From assembly GCA_000830255.1 (NCBI GenBank), contig JQIT01000002.1, positions 369,020 through 433,019 on the forward strand: a stretch of 64,000 bases of DNA, in the 5' to 3' direction. This DNA comes from Sulfuricurvum sp. PC08-66. GTDB taxonomy: Bacteria > Campylobacterota > Campylobacteria > Campylobacterales > Sulfurimonadaceae. The translations under genes and the position numbers were made by a program. Shown here one piece after another: positions 9,094-17,954 of this stretch (the stretch's first letter is position 1; each line of letters opens with the position of its first letter). Below the pieces are notes generated by a model, which saw only the letters and a program-made list of their open reading frames with translations, was not told the DNA's origin and did no database searches.

Positions 9094-9782
9094 AAACACG
9101 ACTCTATTGGCTCGATACGTGGCGCGGCATCACGGTGCTTGCTATGATGCTCTTTCACTTCTCCTACGATTTGCACTATTTTCAATTGGTCAGCATCGAT
9201 ATCTATCGCGGTGATTTTTGGCGCATCTCGCGCTATGCCATTGTCAGCTCCTTTTTGGTGCTCGTGGGCATCTCTCTCTACCTCGCGCATACGCCTACTA
9301 TACAATGGCGCAAACTTGCCAAACGTGTCGCGATTTTGGGACTCTTGGCGCTTGTGGTGACGCTCGTATCGATGCAGCTCTTCCCCAAACGATGGATCTA
9401 TTTTGGGGTGTTGCACTTCATTGGCGTGGCATCGATTGTTGGCGTATTTTTTGTCAAAATTCCTTGGGTCGCACTCGCCATAGGCATACTCATCGTGGTG
9501 GGTTATATCTATGATTTTGTCTCGATGGGGTGGCTCTATACGTGGGCGCAACCGCTCTTGGGATTGCCCCGCTTTACCGAGGATTTGGTCTCGATGGTAC
9601 CGTGGATGGGTGCAGTTCTCATCGGTATAGGTATCGCGCGCTTTTTACCACAGGGTCCATCGCAACCGCTTCGATACGCCAACGCGTTCGATTTTTTGGG
9701 GCGACACGCACTCATCGTCTATATGGTGCATCAGCCTATTTTGTTTGCACTTTTGTACCCTCTCGCGCTCGTAGTGCATTGA
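9090..9782 (+). CDS. DUF1624 (heparan-alpha-glucosaminide acetyltransferase-like) membrane protein
   Basis: This 230-residue protein starts at a GTG whose last two bases form part of the TGA stop of the PAP2 gene. It shows about seven hydrophobic helices. The N-terminus (LDTWRGITVLAMMLFHFSYD) matches the DUF1624 family, related to HGSNAT and YeiB-type membrane acyltransferases. The His in MLFHF is the residue proposed to carry the acyl group in that superfamily. C-terminal GRHALIVYMVHQPIL is also typical. Coupling to a PAP2 phosphatase suggests a shared role in modifying envelope lipids or glycans, which is inference. Confidence 0.82.
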   Translation: MKTRLYWLDTWRGITVLAMMLFHFSYDLHYFQLVSIDIYRGDFWRISRYAIVSSFLVLVGISLYLAHTPTIQWRKLAKRVAILGLLALVVTLVSMQLFPKRWIYFGVLHFIGVASIVGVFFVKIPWVALAIGILIVVGYIYDFVSMGWLYTWAQPLLGLPRFTEDLVSMVPWMGAVLIGIGIARFLPQGPSQPLRYANAFDFLGRHALIVYMVHQPILFALLYPLALVVH

Positions 9783-10071
9783 GCAGCGCAAAACTCTCTT
9801 GACACACTGCCTTTGCCACATCGGCTAGCCGCGCAACAAGCTGTGCATCCATCGTATCGACACTTTGGGAGAGCTGTAGTAGCTCCTCTTGAAGCGTCTG
9901 AAGCTGTGCCAAGGGGTGCATGCGTCGTCTGTTTTCGTAGCGTGCAAGCGCCTTTTCATGCCCAAGAATCTCGCGTTTGAGCGCTTCTATTTGGCTCTTT
10001 AGCTCTTGGTTCATTGCGATGTGCGCTTCGATATTTGCAGTGGAGGTATTTTTTAAATCTTTGTGTGACAT
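9736..10071 (-). CDS. Hypothetical coiled-coil protein
   Basis: This is a short soluble protein of about 111 residues if it begins at the ATG at 10071. A GTG at 10104 would give 122. The middle is rich in heptad-like Leu/Ile/Gln/Glu runs (LQTLQEELLQLSQSVD) and is predicted to be a coiled coil. No domain is recognised. Its 3' end overlaps the convergent acetyltransferase gene by 47 bases and no strong ribosome site is seen. The coding call is moderate, supported mainly by the coherent amphipathic pattern and the lack of any other gene in the gap. Confidence 0.55.
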   Translation of the reverse strand: MSHKDLKNTSTANIEAHIAMNQELKSQIEALKREILGHEKALARYENRRRMHPLAQLQTLQEELLQLSQSVDTMDAQLVARLADVAKAVCQESFALLNALRAREGTKVQTK

Positions 10072-10130
10072 AGAGAGATTGTAACCAAAGAGTGTTAAAA
10101 TCACACCTATTCAAACCCCCAAGGAATCCC

Positions 10131-10460
10131 ATGAAACTCCCTGCTTTTTTGCAACTGCATCGACGTAAAATTACCTTCGGCTTGGGGATTGCACTCTTTG
10201 TGGGGACGCTGCTTTTTTATTTTTATACCAATGAAAAGGGTGTCGCTATCGATGAGAGCGCACGCGCATCGAGTCAAACTACCTCTGTCGTAGTCCAAGG
10301 CGATGCCAAAGTGATGAAAAAGAGCGATTTGAGTGCCATCACCGCCAACCTCCAAGCCAAACAAATCGATGACTCAACCTTTTTGGGTCTCTTTTTTCTT
10401 GCCAGTGCACTTTTGATTGGGTATGCCCTCATGAGCGGTAAAAAAAGCGCACCCAAATGA
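10131..10460 (+). CDS. Hypothetical two-helix membrane protein
   Basis: This 109-residue protein has a basic N-terminus, a first membrane helix at about residues 17-36 and a second at about 83-102. A polar segment of some 45 residues between them probably faces the periplasm. The ATG at 10131 follows an AAGGAA site and is preferred to 10092. No family is recognised. It overlaps the next gene, a DASS transporter, by four bases, so it may be an accessory to that transporter. Confidence 0.7.
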   Translation: MKLPAFLQLHRRKITFGLGIALFVGTLLFYFYTNEKGVAIDESARASSQTTSVVVQGDAKVMKKSDLSAITANLQAKQIDDSTFLGLFFLASALLIGYALMSGKKSAPK

Positions 10461-11779
10461 AAAAGCTCACTGTTGCGCTTGCCGTCGGGGTAGCGGCGTG
10501 GGGATTGAGTCTGCTCTATTTCGATGCCGTACAGTCGCGTCTTTTGGGGATTATTGCCTTTTTGGTGGTGCTGTGGTCGAATGAAGGGTTGCCTCTAGGA
10601 GTGGTATCGATGATGCCGCTACTCTTTTTCCCGATGCTGGGTATTTTGCCCTTCGATGCTGTAGCACCTAGCTACGCCAAACCAATAATTTTTCTCTTTT
10701 TGGGAGGATTTTTGCTCGCCATTGGTATGCAAAAAACAGCCCTACATATCATCCTAGCGCACAAAATCTTGGGACTCTTCCCCAAGACCGTTCACGGAAT
10801 TATCTTGGCACTCTCTATCACCTCAGCGCTTTTGAGTGGCGTACTCAACAACACCACCACGACACTTCTTCTCGTCCCCATTGCACTCTTTTTGAGCGAC
10901 CAAAAGGCGCTACAGATGCGTTTTGTCCTCGCCGTAGCCTTTGGGGCGAGTATCGGAGGCATATCGACACCCATTGGCACCGCGCCCAATCTCATCTTTT
11001 TGCAATTTTTGCAAGAGCACGCCCTTGAGAGTGTCGCCTTTTTTGAGTGGATATTCAAAGTAGCACCTCTCGCGGCAAGTATGCTACTAGTGCTGTCGTG
11101 GTTGCTCGCCTTGGGGATGGACAAAAGTCCTTTGCAAACACCGCTCTATATCAAGACCCCCTTGACACTCCCTCAACGCAAAATGGCGTCGATTTTAGCG
11201 CTTTTGGTCGTGGTGCTTTTCGTCAATTCACCCATTCGTCCCTATTACAATGGACTAGGACTCAACGAAATGATGCTTCTATTGGGCGCTGGATTGCTGC
11301 TTTTTATGCCCAAAATTGCTATTTTGACATGGGAAGATACCCGTGAAGTGCCCTATGCCATTATCTTTTTGTTTGGGGCAAGTTTCGCCATTGCCGCTGC
11401 ATTCTCCTCTACACACCTTGGTGCTGCATTAGCACAACCGATGCAACTTTTGGGGGATTGGCCTTGGTGGCTTTTGCTTATGGCGGTCGCCTTTTTTATT
11501 GGTTTTGCTACAGAGATTACGAGCAACACGGCACTGGTCTCGATTGCACTACCGATTGTCTACGCGCTCTCTGTAGAGGCACATTTGGATGCTACGACAC
11601 TCCTCATGGTTGCCGCTATTGCCTCAAGCTACGCCTTTATGCTACCTATTGCCACGCCACCTAATGCTATTGCAATGAGTACAGGTGTCGTGACGGTACG
11701 CGATATGGTGCGCTATGGATTTATCTTGCACCTTTTTGCGGTGGTCATGATTGGTACTTTGGGCGCCTTTTTTTGGTAA
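10457..11779 (+). CDS. DASS/SLC13-family anion permease
   Basis: This 440-residue inner-membrane protein of about 11-12 helices belongs to the divalent anion:sodium symporter family. The substrate-site motifs are present in both halves: LNNTTTTLLLVPI and GTAPN in the first, TSNTALVSIALPI and ATPPNAIAMSTG in the second. Members carry sulfate or dicarboxylates such as succinate and citrate; the sequence does not tell which. The ATG lies four bases inside the stop region of the preceding small membrane protein. Confidence 0.88.
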   Translation: MKKLTVALAVGVAAWGLSLLYFDAVQSRLLGIIAFLVVLWSNEGLPLGVVSMMPLLFFPMLGILPFDAVAPSYAKPIIFLFLGGFLLAIGMQKTALHIILAHKILGLFPKTVHGIILALSITSALLSGVLNNTTTTLLLVPIALFLSDQKALQMRFVLAVAFGASIGGISTPIGTAPNLIFLQFLQEHALESVAFFEWIFKVAPLAASMLLVLSWLLALGMDKSPLQTPLYIKTPLTLPQRKMASILALLVVVLFVNSPIRPYYNGLGLNEMMLLLGAGLLLFMPKIAILTWEDTREVPYAIIFLFGASFAIAAAFSSTHLGAALAQPMQLLGDWPWWLLLMAVAFFIGFATEITSNTALVSIALPIVYALSVEAHLDATTLLMVAAIASSYAFMLPIATPPNAIAMSTGVVTVRDMVRYGFILHLFAVVMIGTLGAFFW

Positions 11780-11791
11780 GCGCATCGATAC

Positions 11792-13381
11792 CTAAATTAT
11801 TTGCGCTATCGCTTTTGCGGTCTCTTCGTTCTCAACAATTATATGCTTAATCCCAAGCGCGATAAGAGCATCTTTTTCGCGTATCGAGTGCACTTTTGCG
11901 ATGATTTTATCGTGATTGACAATTTTGAGTAGCTCATGGCAAATATAGTAGAGCTTGTGCGGATTGTCTATCGCGGCTATGACGCTTTTTGCTTGCTTGA
12001 TATTGGCTTTTTCTAGGATAAGTTTACTCGCGGCATTCCCAAAAATGACAGGTTCATTGCGATGCACGGCACTGTAAAAACGGTCGATGCTGTTTTCGAC
12101 TACGACATAGAAATTCTCATCGACTTTGAGCTTGTTTGCCACACTTTGCCCAAACTCTCCATACCCCAATATCACCACATGCTCATGCAATCCATCTGCG
12201 AAACTTTGTGGGGTGCCCTCTAGCGTATCGTGCTTGATAAGTAAATCTGCAATTTTGGAGAGATTTTTGAGTATCAGCGGTGTCATAATCATCGAGAGTA
12301 CGATGGTGACAATGAGCACTTGCCCATAGGGTGCCGCGACCAAATCCTTGCCACGCGCCAACTCCAAAATTGCCAACGCAAACTCTCCCACTTGCACCAA
12401 AGAGAGTGCTGTTTTGAGCGTGGTACGTTTATCGTTTTTGAAGCGTACGATGGTATAGATGACGACAAATTTTATCGACATCAAAACCACCAACAATATA
12501 ACTATCCAATGCAGATAGTTGGCGATAATATCGAAGTGAATTTGCATCCCTACGGTGATGAAGAATATCCCCAAAAGCAGATCGCGAAAAGGAATCAGGT
12601 CGGCTTCGGCTTGGTGCTTATATTTGGTCTCGGCTATCATCATCCCCGCAGCAAAAGCACCCAAAGAGTAGGAAAATCCTATCAAATGTGCCCCGTACGA
12701 AGCCCCAATCGCCAAAAAGAGAATGAGCCCTACGAAGAGCTCATCGGAGTTGGTTTTGACAATATGCGCAAAGAAGGGCTCTAGCAAATAGCGCCCTGCG
12801 ATATAGACGGCTACCAACAATATGACAATATTAAAAAGTATATCGATGCCAAGCTCTGACAAATCGCTGTTTGCCGCGCCCAACGTCCCAATAATGATCA
12901 AAATCGGAATGACCGAAATATCTTGCATGATAAGCATGCCAAGGGCGTTGCGCCCGTAACGTTTACTGATTTCGCCTGTTTCATTGAATATTTTGAGCAC
13001 AATTGCCGTCGATGAGACCGAAGCCGCCATCGCTATGACCAATGCGCTGTTGCTGTCAAGACCAATAAGATAGTGTCCCAACCCAAAAATAATAAGTGCA
13101 GTGGCGACAATTTGGAGTGTACCTACGACAAAAACCTCATATTTCATATCGCGTAGGTGTTTTATCGAGAACTCTAGCCCGATAGTAAACATCAAAAAGA
13201 CCACCCCAAATTCGGCTATCTCTTTTAAGGTGTGGTTGTTGACAGCGTCGTGAAGACCGAAGGTATAGGAGATGGTGGTACCCGTGATAATATACCCGAT
13301 AATAGTAGGAAGACCGAAGCGTTTGAGGACGATGTTGGATAGGAGCGCAATAAAAAGCGTCGCTACAATAATTCCCAACAT
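11792..13381 (-). CDS. KefB-type monovalent cation:proton antiporter
   Basis: This 529-residue protein has about 12-13 membrane helices forming a CPA2-type Na+/H+ exchanger domain (to about residue 380). A TrkA-N nucleotide-binding domain follows, recognised by the Rossmann start VVILGYGEFGQS (about 400). Proteins of this layout exchange potassium or sodium for protons under control of NAD(H) or glutathione adducts. It stands between the convergent DASS transporter and argS. Its ATG lies 15 bases after the argS stop, so it may be the distal gene of the tatA-argS unit. Confidence 0.9.
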   Translation of the reverse strand: MLGIIVATLFIALLSNIVLKRFGLPTIIGYIITGTTISYTFGLHDAVNNHTLKEIAEFGVVFLMFTIGLEFSIKHLRDMKYEVFVVGTLQIVATALIIFGLGHYLIGLDSNSALVIAMAASVSSTAIVLKIFNETGEISKRYGRNALGMLIMQDISVIPILIIIGTLGAANSDLSELGIDILFNIVILLVAVYIAGRYLLEPFFAHIVKTNSDELFVGLILFLAIGASYGAHLIGFSYSLGAFAAGMMIAETKYKHQAEADLIPFRDLLLGIFFITVGMQIHFDIIANYLHWIVILLVVLMSIKFVVIYTIVRFKNDKRTTLKTALSLVQVGEFALAILELARGKDLVAAPYGQVLIVTIVLSMIMTPLILKNLSKIADLLIKHDTLEGTPQSFADGLHEHVVILGYGEFGQSVANKLKVDENFYVVVENSIDRFYSAVHRNEPVIFGNAASKLILEKANIKQAKSVIAAIDNPHKLYYICHELLKIVNHDKIIAKVHSIREKDALIALGIKHIIVENEETAKAIAQII

Positions 13382-13396
13382 CGACGCCCCTTTTGA

Positions 13397-14980
13397 CTAC
13401 ATACGGTTTTTGGCGGTGACACCCATGAGCGACAATCCAACGCGTAGAGAGACGGCAACCGCCAAAAAGAGCTTGAGATACTGCGCCTCTTGGGGAGCGC
13501 CAATAATTTTATGAGCCCCGTAAAATTTGTGAAATGCACCTGCCAAACGCTTGAGAAATTCGGGTAATTTTTGAATTTCACGACTCTCAAAAGCGCCATC
13601 GACCACTTCAGGTAACTGCATCGCATCAAAAAGCAGATGCATACCCTCTTCGCCCACACCCTCTAAAGAGGCTTGCATTATCTGCTCGATAGAGTAGGTA
13701 GATTTACCCAAAAGCGTCTGTATACGTGCATGCGCATAGTTGATATAAAAAGCGGGATTACTTGCATCCTCTTTTTTGAGGGTTTCGATATCAAACTCTA
13801 GGCTGGTATCGCTCTTTTTGCTAGCAAAAATGAAGCGCAATGCATCAGCGCCAATCTCTTCGAGAATATCGCTCATCAAAATGACATTGCCCTTGCGTTT
13901 GCTCATCTTGTAGGGCTCTCCCTCTTTGAGAAGGCTCACCATTTGCGAGAGCAACACCTCTAGTTTGGAGCTATCAAATCCCATAAAATCGACAGCCGCT
14001 TTGACACGCGCGATATAGCCGTGGTGGTCAGCACCCCAAATATTGATGTACTGGTCATAATTGCGCTCAAATTTTTGGTTGTGATAAATCAAATCACCTG
14101 CCAAATAGGTAGGTTTGCCATTTTCGCGCACTACAACGCGATCTTTTTCATCCCCTTTGAGCGTCGATTTGAGCCACAACTTCTCCTCGACCATTGCAAT
14201 AGCATCGTTGGCTTGAAGCTTTGCCAAGACACGCTCCCAATCTCCATAGAGCGAAGCTTCACTCACAAAGGTATCGAAATGAATATTTGCAGAGGCCAAG
14301 GTATCGATGATAAGCTTCATGACACGCTCTTTGCCCCATTGCGCAAGCATCATTTGGTTGGCTTCGACAAAAACTTCAGCCCCAAACTCTGCCATCGCTT
14401 CCTTGGCTAAATCTGTCATATACTCGCCACGGTAGAAGCTCTCAGGGTACACAACCTCTTGACCCAAGAGCGTCGATTTCGCCTCGAGCATGATAGAGGT
14501 GCCTAGCAAATCCATCTGATTGCCCGCATCGTTGATGTAATACTCTGCGGTCATCTCATACCCCAAATGACGACCCAATCGAAGCAACGTATCACCGTAA
14601 ATTGCTCCACGTGCATGACCAATATGCAGTGGTCCCGTAGGATTGGCGCTTACAAATTCCAAAAGAATTTTGCCCTCTTTGATCCCTTTGGCGAATTGCG
14701 CCTCATGGGTAATCGCCCACGAAGCATACTCCTCCAAAAAGGCATCGCTCAAACGAATATTGATATACCCGCTTACCGCTTCGACCGATGAGAATGCTTC
14801 GACATGTGAGAGTTGTGCCGCTAAATCTTGGGCGATAACGATGGGGGATTTTCGCAAAATTTTTGCCAACCCAAACGCAGCTGGGGTAGCAAAGTGACCA
14901 AAAGAGCGCTCTTTAGGTTTTTCTAGAACAATGTCACCCTCGATATGGTGACGCAGAAGAGAGGTGACTTTATCTTTCAA
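13397..14980 (-). CDS. argS: Arginyl-tRNA synthetase
   Basis: This class I synthetase charges tRNA-Arg. The 527 residues match the short Campylobacterota form. The HIGH motif appears as HIGHARGA (about residue 120) and the KMSKS-equivalent as MSKRKG (about 357). The C-terminal DALR-type helical domain with YAHARIQ is intact. It lies three bases after tatA on the minus strand. Confidence 0.96.
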   Translation of the reverse strand: MKDKVTSLLRHHIEGDIVLEKPKERSFGHFATPAAFGLAKILRKSPIVIAQDLAAQLSHVEAFSSVEAVSGYINIRLSDAFLEEYASWAITHEAQFAKGIKEGKILLEFVSANPTGPLHIGHARGAIYGDTLLRLGRHLGYEMTAEYYINDAGNQMDLLGTSIMLEAKSTLLGQEVVYPESFYRGEYMTDLAKEAMAEFGAEVFVEANQMMLAQWGKERVMKLIIDTLASANIHFDTFVSEASLYGDWERVLAKLQANDAIAMVEEKLWLKSTLKGDEKDRVVVRENGKPTYLAGDLIYHNQKFERNYDQYINIWGADHHGYIARVKAAVDFMGFDSSKLEVLLSQMVSLLKEGEPYKMSKRKGNVILMSDILEEIGADALRFIFASKKSDTSLEFDIETLKKEDASNPAFYINYAHARIQTLLGKSTYSIEQIMQASLEGVGEEGMHLLFDAMQLPEVVDGAFESREIQKLPEFLKRLAGAFHKFYGAHKIIGAPQEAQYLKLFLAVAVSLRVGLSLMGVTAKNRM

Positions 14981-14983
14981 GGG

Positions 14984-15214
14984 TTAGGCTTGTTTTACGC
15001 TGTCTTTAGGAGCTGCCGTAGTGTTTGTAGGAGTTGTATTTTCAACTTTTTTTGTATCTGTAGGTGTCGCAACTTCCTCGTCTTTGACGGCTGTTTTGAA
15101 GTTTTTGATACCAGTACCAATGCCCTTCATTAACTCTGGGATTTTTTTGCCCCCAAATATAATGACGACAATTCCTAAAATTATCAGTAACTCAGTTGCA
15201 CTTGGCATTCCCAT
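14984..15214 (-). CDS. tatA: Sec-independent translocase subunit TatA
   Basis: This 76-residue protein has the TatA layout: one N-terminal membrane helix ([15 protein letters not shown]), a hinge with the conserved FGGKKIPEL, an amphipathic helix, and a Thr/Lys-rich tail. It forms the pore-like oligomer that exports folded Tat substrates such as respiratory hydrogenases. tatB/tatC are not in the window. A minus-strand TATAAT at 15244-15249 is a likely promoter. Confidence 0.93.
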   Translation of the reverse strand: MGMPSATELLIILGIVVIIFGGKKIPELMKGIGTGIKNFKTAVKDEEVATPTDTKKVENTTPTNTTAAPKDSVKQA

Positions 15215-15243
15215 GGAGCATCCTTTTGGTCAAAATGTCCGTA

Positions 15244-15249
15244 ATTATA
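15244..15249 (-). promoter_or_regulatory. -10 box upstream of tatA-argS
   Basis: The minus strand reads CTGTATAATTACGG, with TATAAT 30 bases before the tatA ATG. It lies in the 73-base gap after gmk, which is AT-rich. A -35 element is not evident. Confidence 0.42.
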
Positions 15250-15287
15250 CAGTGCTAATATAAAAATAATGTAAGAATAAGATAGCT

Positions 15288-15899
15288 TTAGAGCTTACGC
15301 CACTGCGTTTTGAAGGCATTTAGCGCAGTTTCATCGCGACGCAGACGTGCCGCCTTTGCAACATGGATGAGCGCTTGAACTGCCTCGTCCAACGTGTCAT
15401 TAACAATCAAAAAATCAAACTCATCGACACGCTCAATTTCACTCATCGCCATCGTAAGTCGCTTTTCTATCACCTCTAGGCTGTCACTTTGACGTGCAAA
15501 AAGTCGCGTTTTGAGTACCTCAAAAGTGGGTGTCGTAATAAAGACCGAGGTAGTAATGGCATTGAGACGCTTTCGCACACTCTCGTGCCCTTGGACATCG
15601 ATATCAAAAACGACTAATTTCCCCTCCTCCAACGCTTTTGTGATAGGTTTTATCGAGGTACCGTAGTAGTTTCCGTGTACCGTTGCATACTCTAAAAAAT
15701 GCCCTGCGGCAATATCTGCCTCGAATGCTTCGCGTGTCACAAAAAAATACTCTACACCGTCACGCTCTCCCGCTCTTGGCGCGCGTGTAGTCGTAGAAAT
15801 CGAAAAAAAGTAGGGACCTATCTCTTTTACCATCTCACGAATGAGTGTACTTTTCCCAGCGCCACTAGGGCCTGAGAGCACCAAAATCGCGCCTTGCAA
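15288..15899 (-). CDS. gmk: Guanylate kinase
   Basis: This enzyme phosphorylates GMP to GDP with ATP. The 203 residues are full length, with P-loop LSGPSGAGKSTL (residues 8-19), the GMP-site stretch TTRAPRAGERDGVEYFF and a lid region with RLFARQSDS. It directly abuts the preceding acidic-protein gene, with no bases between the stop and this ATG. That pairing is also seen in Helicobacter pylori, where gmk lies beside a poly-E-rich protein. Confidence 0.95.
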   Translation of the reverse strand: MQGAILVLSGPSGAGKSTLIREMVKEIGPYFFSISTTTRAPRAGERDGVEYFFVTREAFEADIAAGHFLEYATVHGNYYGTSIKPITKALEEGKLVVFDIDVQGHESVRKRLNAITTSVFITTPTFEVLKTRLFARQSDSLEVIEKRLTMAMSEIERVDEFDFLIVNDTLDEAVQALIHVAKAARLRRDETALNAFKTQWRKL

Positions 15900-17408
15900 C
15901 TATTCGCCACCCACAGTAATATTGATAGAGATTTTTGCCCCTTTGAGTGCACCGCTCTCCATCGAATGCAAAAGCGCTTTTAGCACTTCTGCGCCCGCAT
16001 CTGCTTTGGATGATGCTGTTGGGGTTGTCACCTTTTCTTGAATCGTTGGTGTAGCAGGAGCCATTTGAGGTTTTGCAGGTGCAGCAACTTCCTGCACATC
16101 CTCCATCTCAAAAGCATCCAAATCGACATCTTCCAAATCGTCGCCCATGTCAATTTTCTCACCCAGCGCTTCGCTGAGAGCCTCTTCGGTCAATGAGGCA
16201 AACTCGCCCCCCGCGATTTTGAGGTCAAGCTCATCGTCCTCGTCGTCGTGCGCAACCTCTTCGAAATCCAATGTATCATCCAATGTATCATCCAACGCAT
16301 CATCCATATTCAAATCATCCTCATCTTTCGCACTTTTGGCAACCTCTGCTTCACTTACACTCTCTTGGTCCAATGCATTGTCATCCAAAAGCCCAGCATC
16401 CAAATCTTCATCATCAAAAGAAAAATCCTCTGTCGTATCCACAGGAGCATCTAAATTTTTCTCTGGAGCATCGAGCTCTTCGTCCTCGAAATCAAACCCT
16501 TCCACATCCGCTGATTCATCCGCTAATCCCTCTACACCATCAAGCAAATCACCAAAATCATCGTCGTCATCGACACCACTTAACATCGCGGTATCACTCT
16601 CCTCTTTGCTCTCGTGCAACTCATCATCCTCTTCTAGCAGACCCTTGACTTCACTAATTTCATCCTCGTCCAAGACTCCACCTTTTGTGCTCTCTTTGGC
16701 GTCAAAAAGCGAACTCTCCTCATCCAAATCAGAGGATGTAGTATCGCCTAACTCCACATCATCACCCAAATCCAAGTCGTCACCCAAATCAAATGCATCG
16801 TCTATCGCCTCCTCTTTGGGTTTTTCACTCTTTTTGGCGGGAGCATCTTCCAAGCCAAAATCATCATCCAATGTATCGGTAAAGGCTCCATCATCCTCTA
16901 AACTCAATGCGCTGTCGTGGTCAGACAAATCGTCCAACCCCTCCAAATCACCCATTATGTCATCCCCAAAATCACCCAAATCCCCGATGCTGTCCAAATT
17001 TCCCAAGTCATCGCCTCCATCCAAAGACAAATCATCCATACTTAGTTCATCAGAGGGTGTTGACGCTTTTGTAGTTTTCGGACTCATCGCTTCACCTTTG
17101 GTGTCATCCAATGCAATAAGCATCTCCACCAAATCGGTGGGCAAAAAGGGTTTTTCGAGGAGCATGATAAAACCCTCAGGTTTTACTTCACCTCGATTGG
17201 CAATAAGCACCTTCTTTGCGAAAGTAGCTTTCATCGACCCCAAAGTCGCTGTATTGTAAAACTCATCATCAATGAGTAGCAAATCGAAGCTCTCTGAAGG
17301 AGCATTTTCAATGCTATCAGCGACGGTTAATTCATCGCCACTTTTTTGCGCGCTCAATGTCACAAGCTTGCCCACAACAGGACTTTTATTTATGAGTAAG
17401 ATGCGCAT
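15900..17408 (-). CDS. Highly acidic protein with an N-terminal receiver-like domain
   Basis: This 502-residue protein has two parts. Residues 1 to about 105 look like a response-regulator receiver fold (ILLINKSPVVGKLV start, LLLIDDEF, ending in LEKPFLPTDLVEML). Residues about 120-430 are a low-complexity Asp/Glu/Leu-rich tract with repeated DLGD/DDL units and almost no aromatic residues. The last 45 residues form a small ordered domain (GAEVLKALLHSMESG). The ATG at 17408 has an AGGAG site nine bases away and is chosen over 17444. It abuts gmk, as does the poly-E-rich protein of Helicobacter pylori. The function is unknown. The neighbouring fliR hints at a flagellar or polar role, but that is inference. 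Confidence 0.85.
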   Translation of the reverse strand: MRILLINKSPVVGKLVTLSAQKSGDELTVADSIENAPSESFDLLLIDDEFYNTATLGSMKATFAKKVLIANRGEVKPEGFIMLLEKPFLPTDLVEMLIALDDTKGEAMSPKTTKASTPSDELSMDDLSLDGGDDLGNLDSIGDLGDFGDDIMGDLEGLDDLSDHDSALSLEDDGAFTDTLDDDFGLEDAPAKKSEKPKEEAIDDAFDLGDDLDLGDDVELGDTTSSDLDEESSLFDAKESTKGGVLDEDEISEVKGLLEEDDELHESKEESDTAMLSGVDDDDDFGDLLDGVEGLADESADVEGFDFEDEELDAPEKNLDAPVDTTEDFSFDDEDLDAGLLDDNALDQESVSEAEVAKSAKDEDDLNMDDALDDTLDDTLDFEEVAHDDEDDELDLKIAGGEFASLTEEALSEALGEKIDMGDDLEDVDLDAFEMEDVQEVAAPAKPQMAPATPTIQEKVTTPTASSKADAGAEVLKALLHSMESGALKGAKISINITVGGE

Positions 17409-17425
17409 CGAAGTGGCTCCTGTAG

Positions 17426-17431
17426 TATAAT
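17426..17431 (+). promoter_or_regulatory. Possible -10 box for the NucT-like gene
   Basis: TATAAT in GTAGTATAATAG lies 59 bases before the ATG at 17490. The same stretch read on the minus strand gives TATTAT just before the acidic-protein gene, so it could be a divergent promoter. Confidence 0.35.
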
Positions 17432-17489
17432 AGTTACTACCCATTGTAGCAAAAAAAGGGTGATTTGCCTATAAAAGAGTGGAGATTAA

Positions 17490-17954
17490 ATGCGCTATTT
17501 TTGGGCAATTGTGATGCTTTTGTTCTCCTTCGCCAATGCCTATGAAAAGCCCCTCTTTCAACTCCCAGAACATCAAAAAGATGTGACGATTTACCTCAAA
17601 ACACTCCTAAATAATGCAACATTTTCCGTCACAATTGCGACACAAAGTTTCGATTATGTACCTATCGAGCGTGCTATCATCGCCTCTGTCAAGCGTGGTG
17701 TTGTTTGGAAGCTCTTTTTATATACCAATCACCCTTCGCCTTTTGTACAAAAAATCGCCCTTTTGTACAATGTGAAAGTCTATCTGTGTCCTGCGTCACG
17801 CCAAAATAGTTTCGTCTACATCGACGAACGACTTTTTCAAAGCAATTTGCCCTTGGAGTACACCCTTTTCGAGACACAAAAAGGGTGGTTTTCACCCTCC
17901 AAAACTTCTTGGGAAGCTCCCACAGGGTGCGAAAGCTACATCAACTATAAATAA
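17490..17954 (+). CDS. Secreted phospholipase D-fold protein, NucT-like, catalytic motif lost
   Basis: This 154-residue protein begins with a signal peptide (MRYFWAIVMLLFSFANA). It continues with a fold typical of PLD-superfamily nucleases: SVTIATQSFDYVPIERAI, then a KRGVVWKLFLYTNH strand. In active family members the next element is an HxK..D motif. Here the aligned stretch reads RQNSFVYIDERLF, so the histidine and lysine are replaced by Gln and Ser while the aspartate remains. Position beside the acidic protein and gmk matches the H. pylori gmk/poly-E/NucT order, so it is probably an inactive relative of the membrane nuclease NucT. Its end overlaps the convergent fliR by 14 bases. Confidence 0.65.
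   Translation: MRYFWAIVMLLFSFANAYEKPLFQLPEHQKDVTIYLKTLLNNATFSVTIATQSFDYVPIERAIIASVKRGVVWKLFLYTNHPSPFVQKIALLYNVKVYLCPASRQNSFVYIDERLFQSNLPLEYTLFETQKGWFSPSKTSWEAPTGCESYINYK

Noticed and set aside
16147-17259. 370-codon open frame on the plus strand, Ser/Pro-rich
   Set aside because: It is the exact antisense of the acidic protein; Asp/Glu codons read backwards give Ser codons. It has no ribosome site and a nonsense-like composition.
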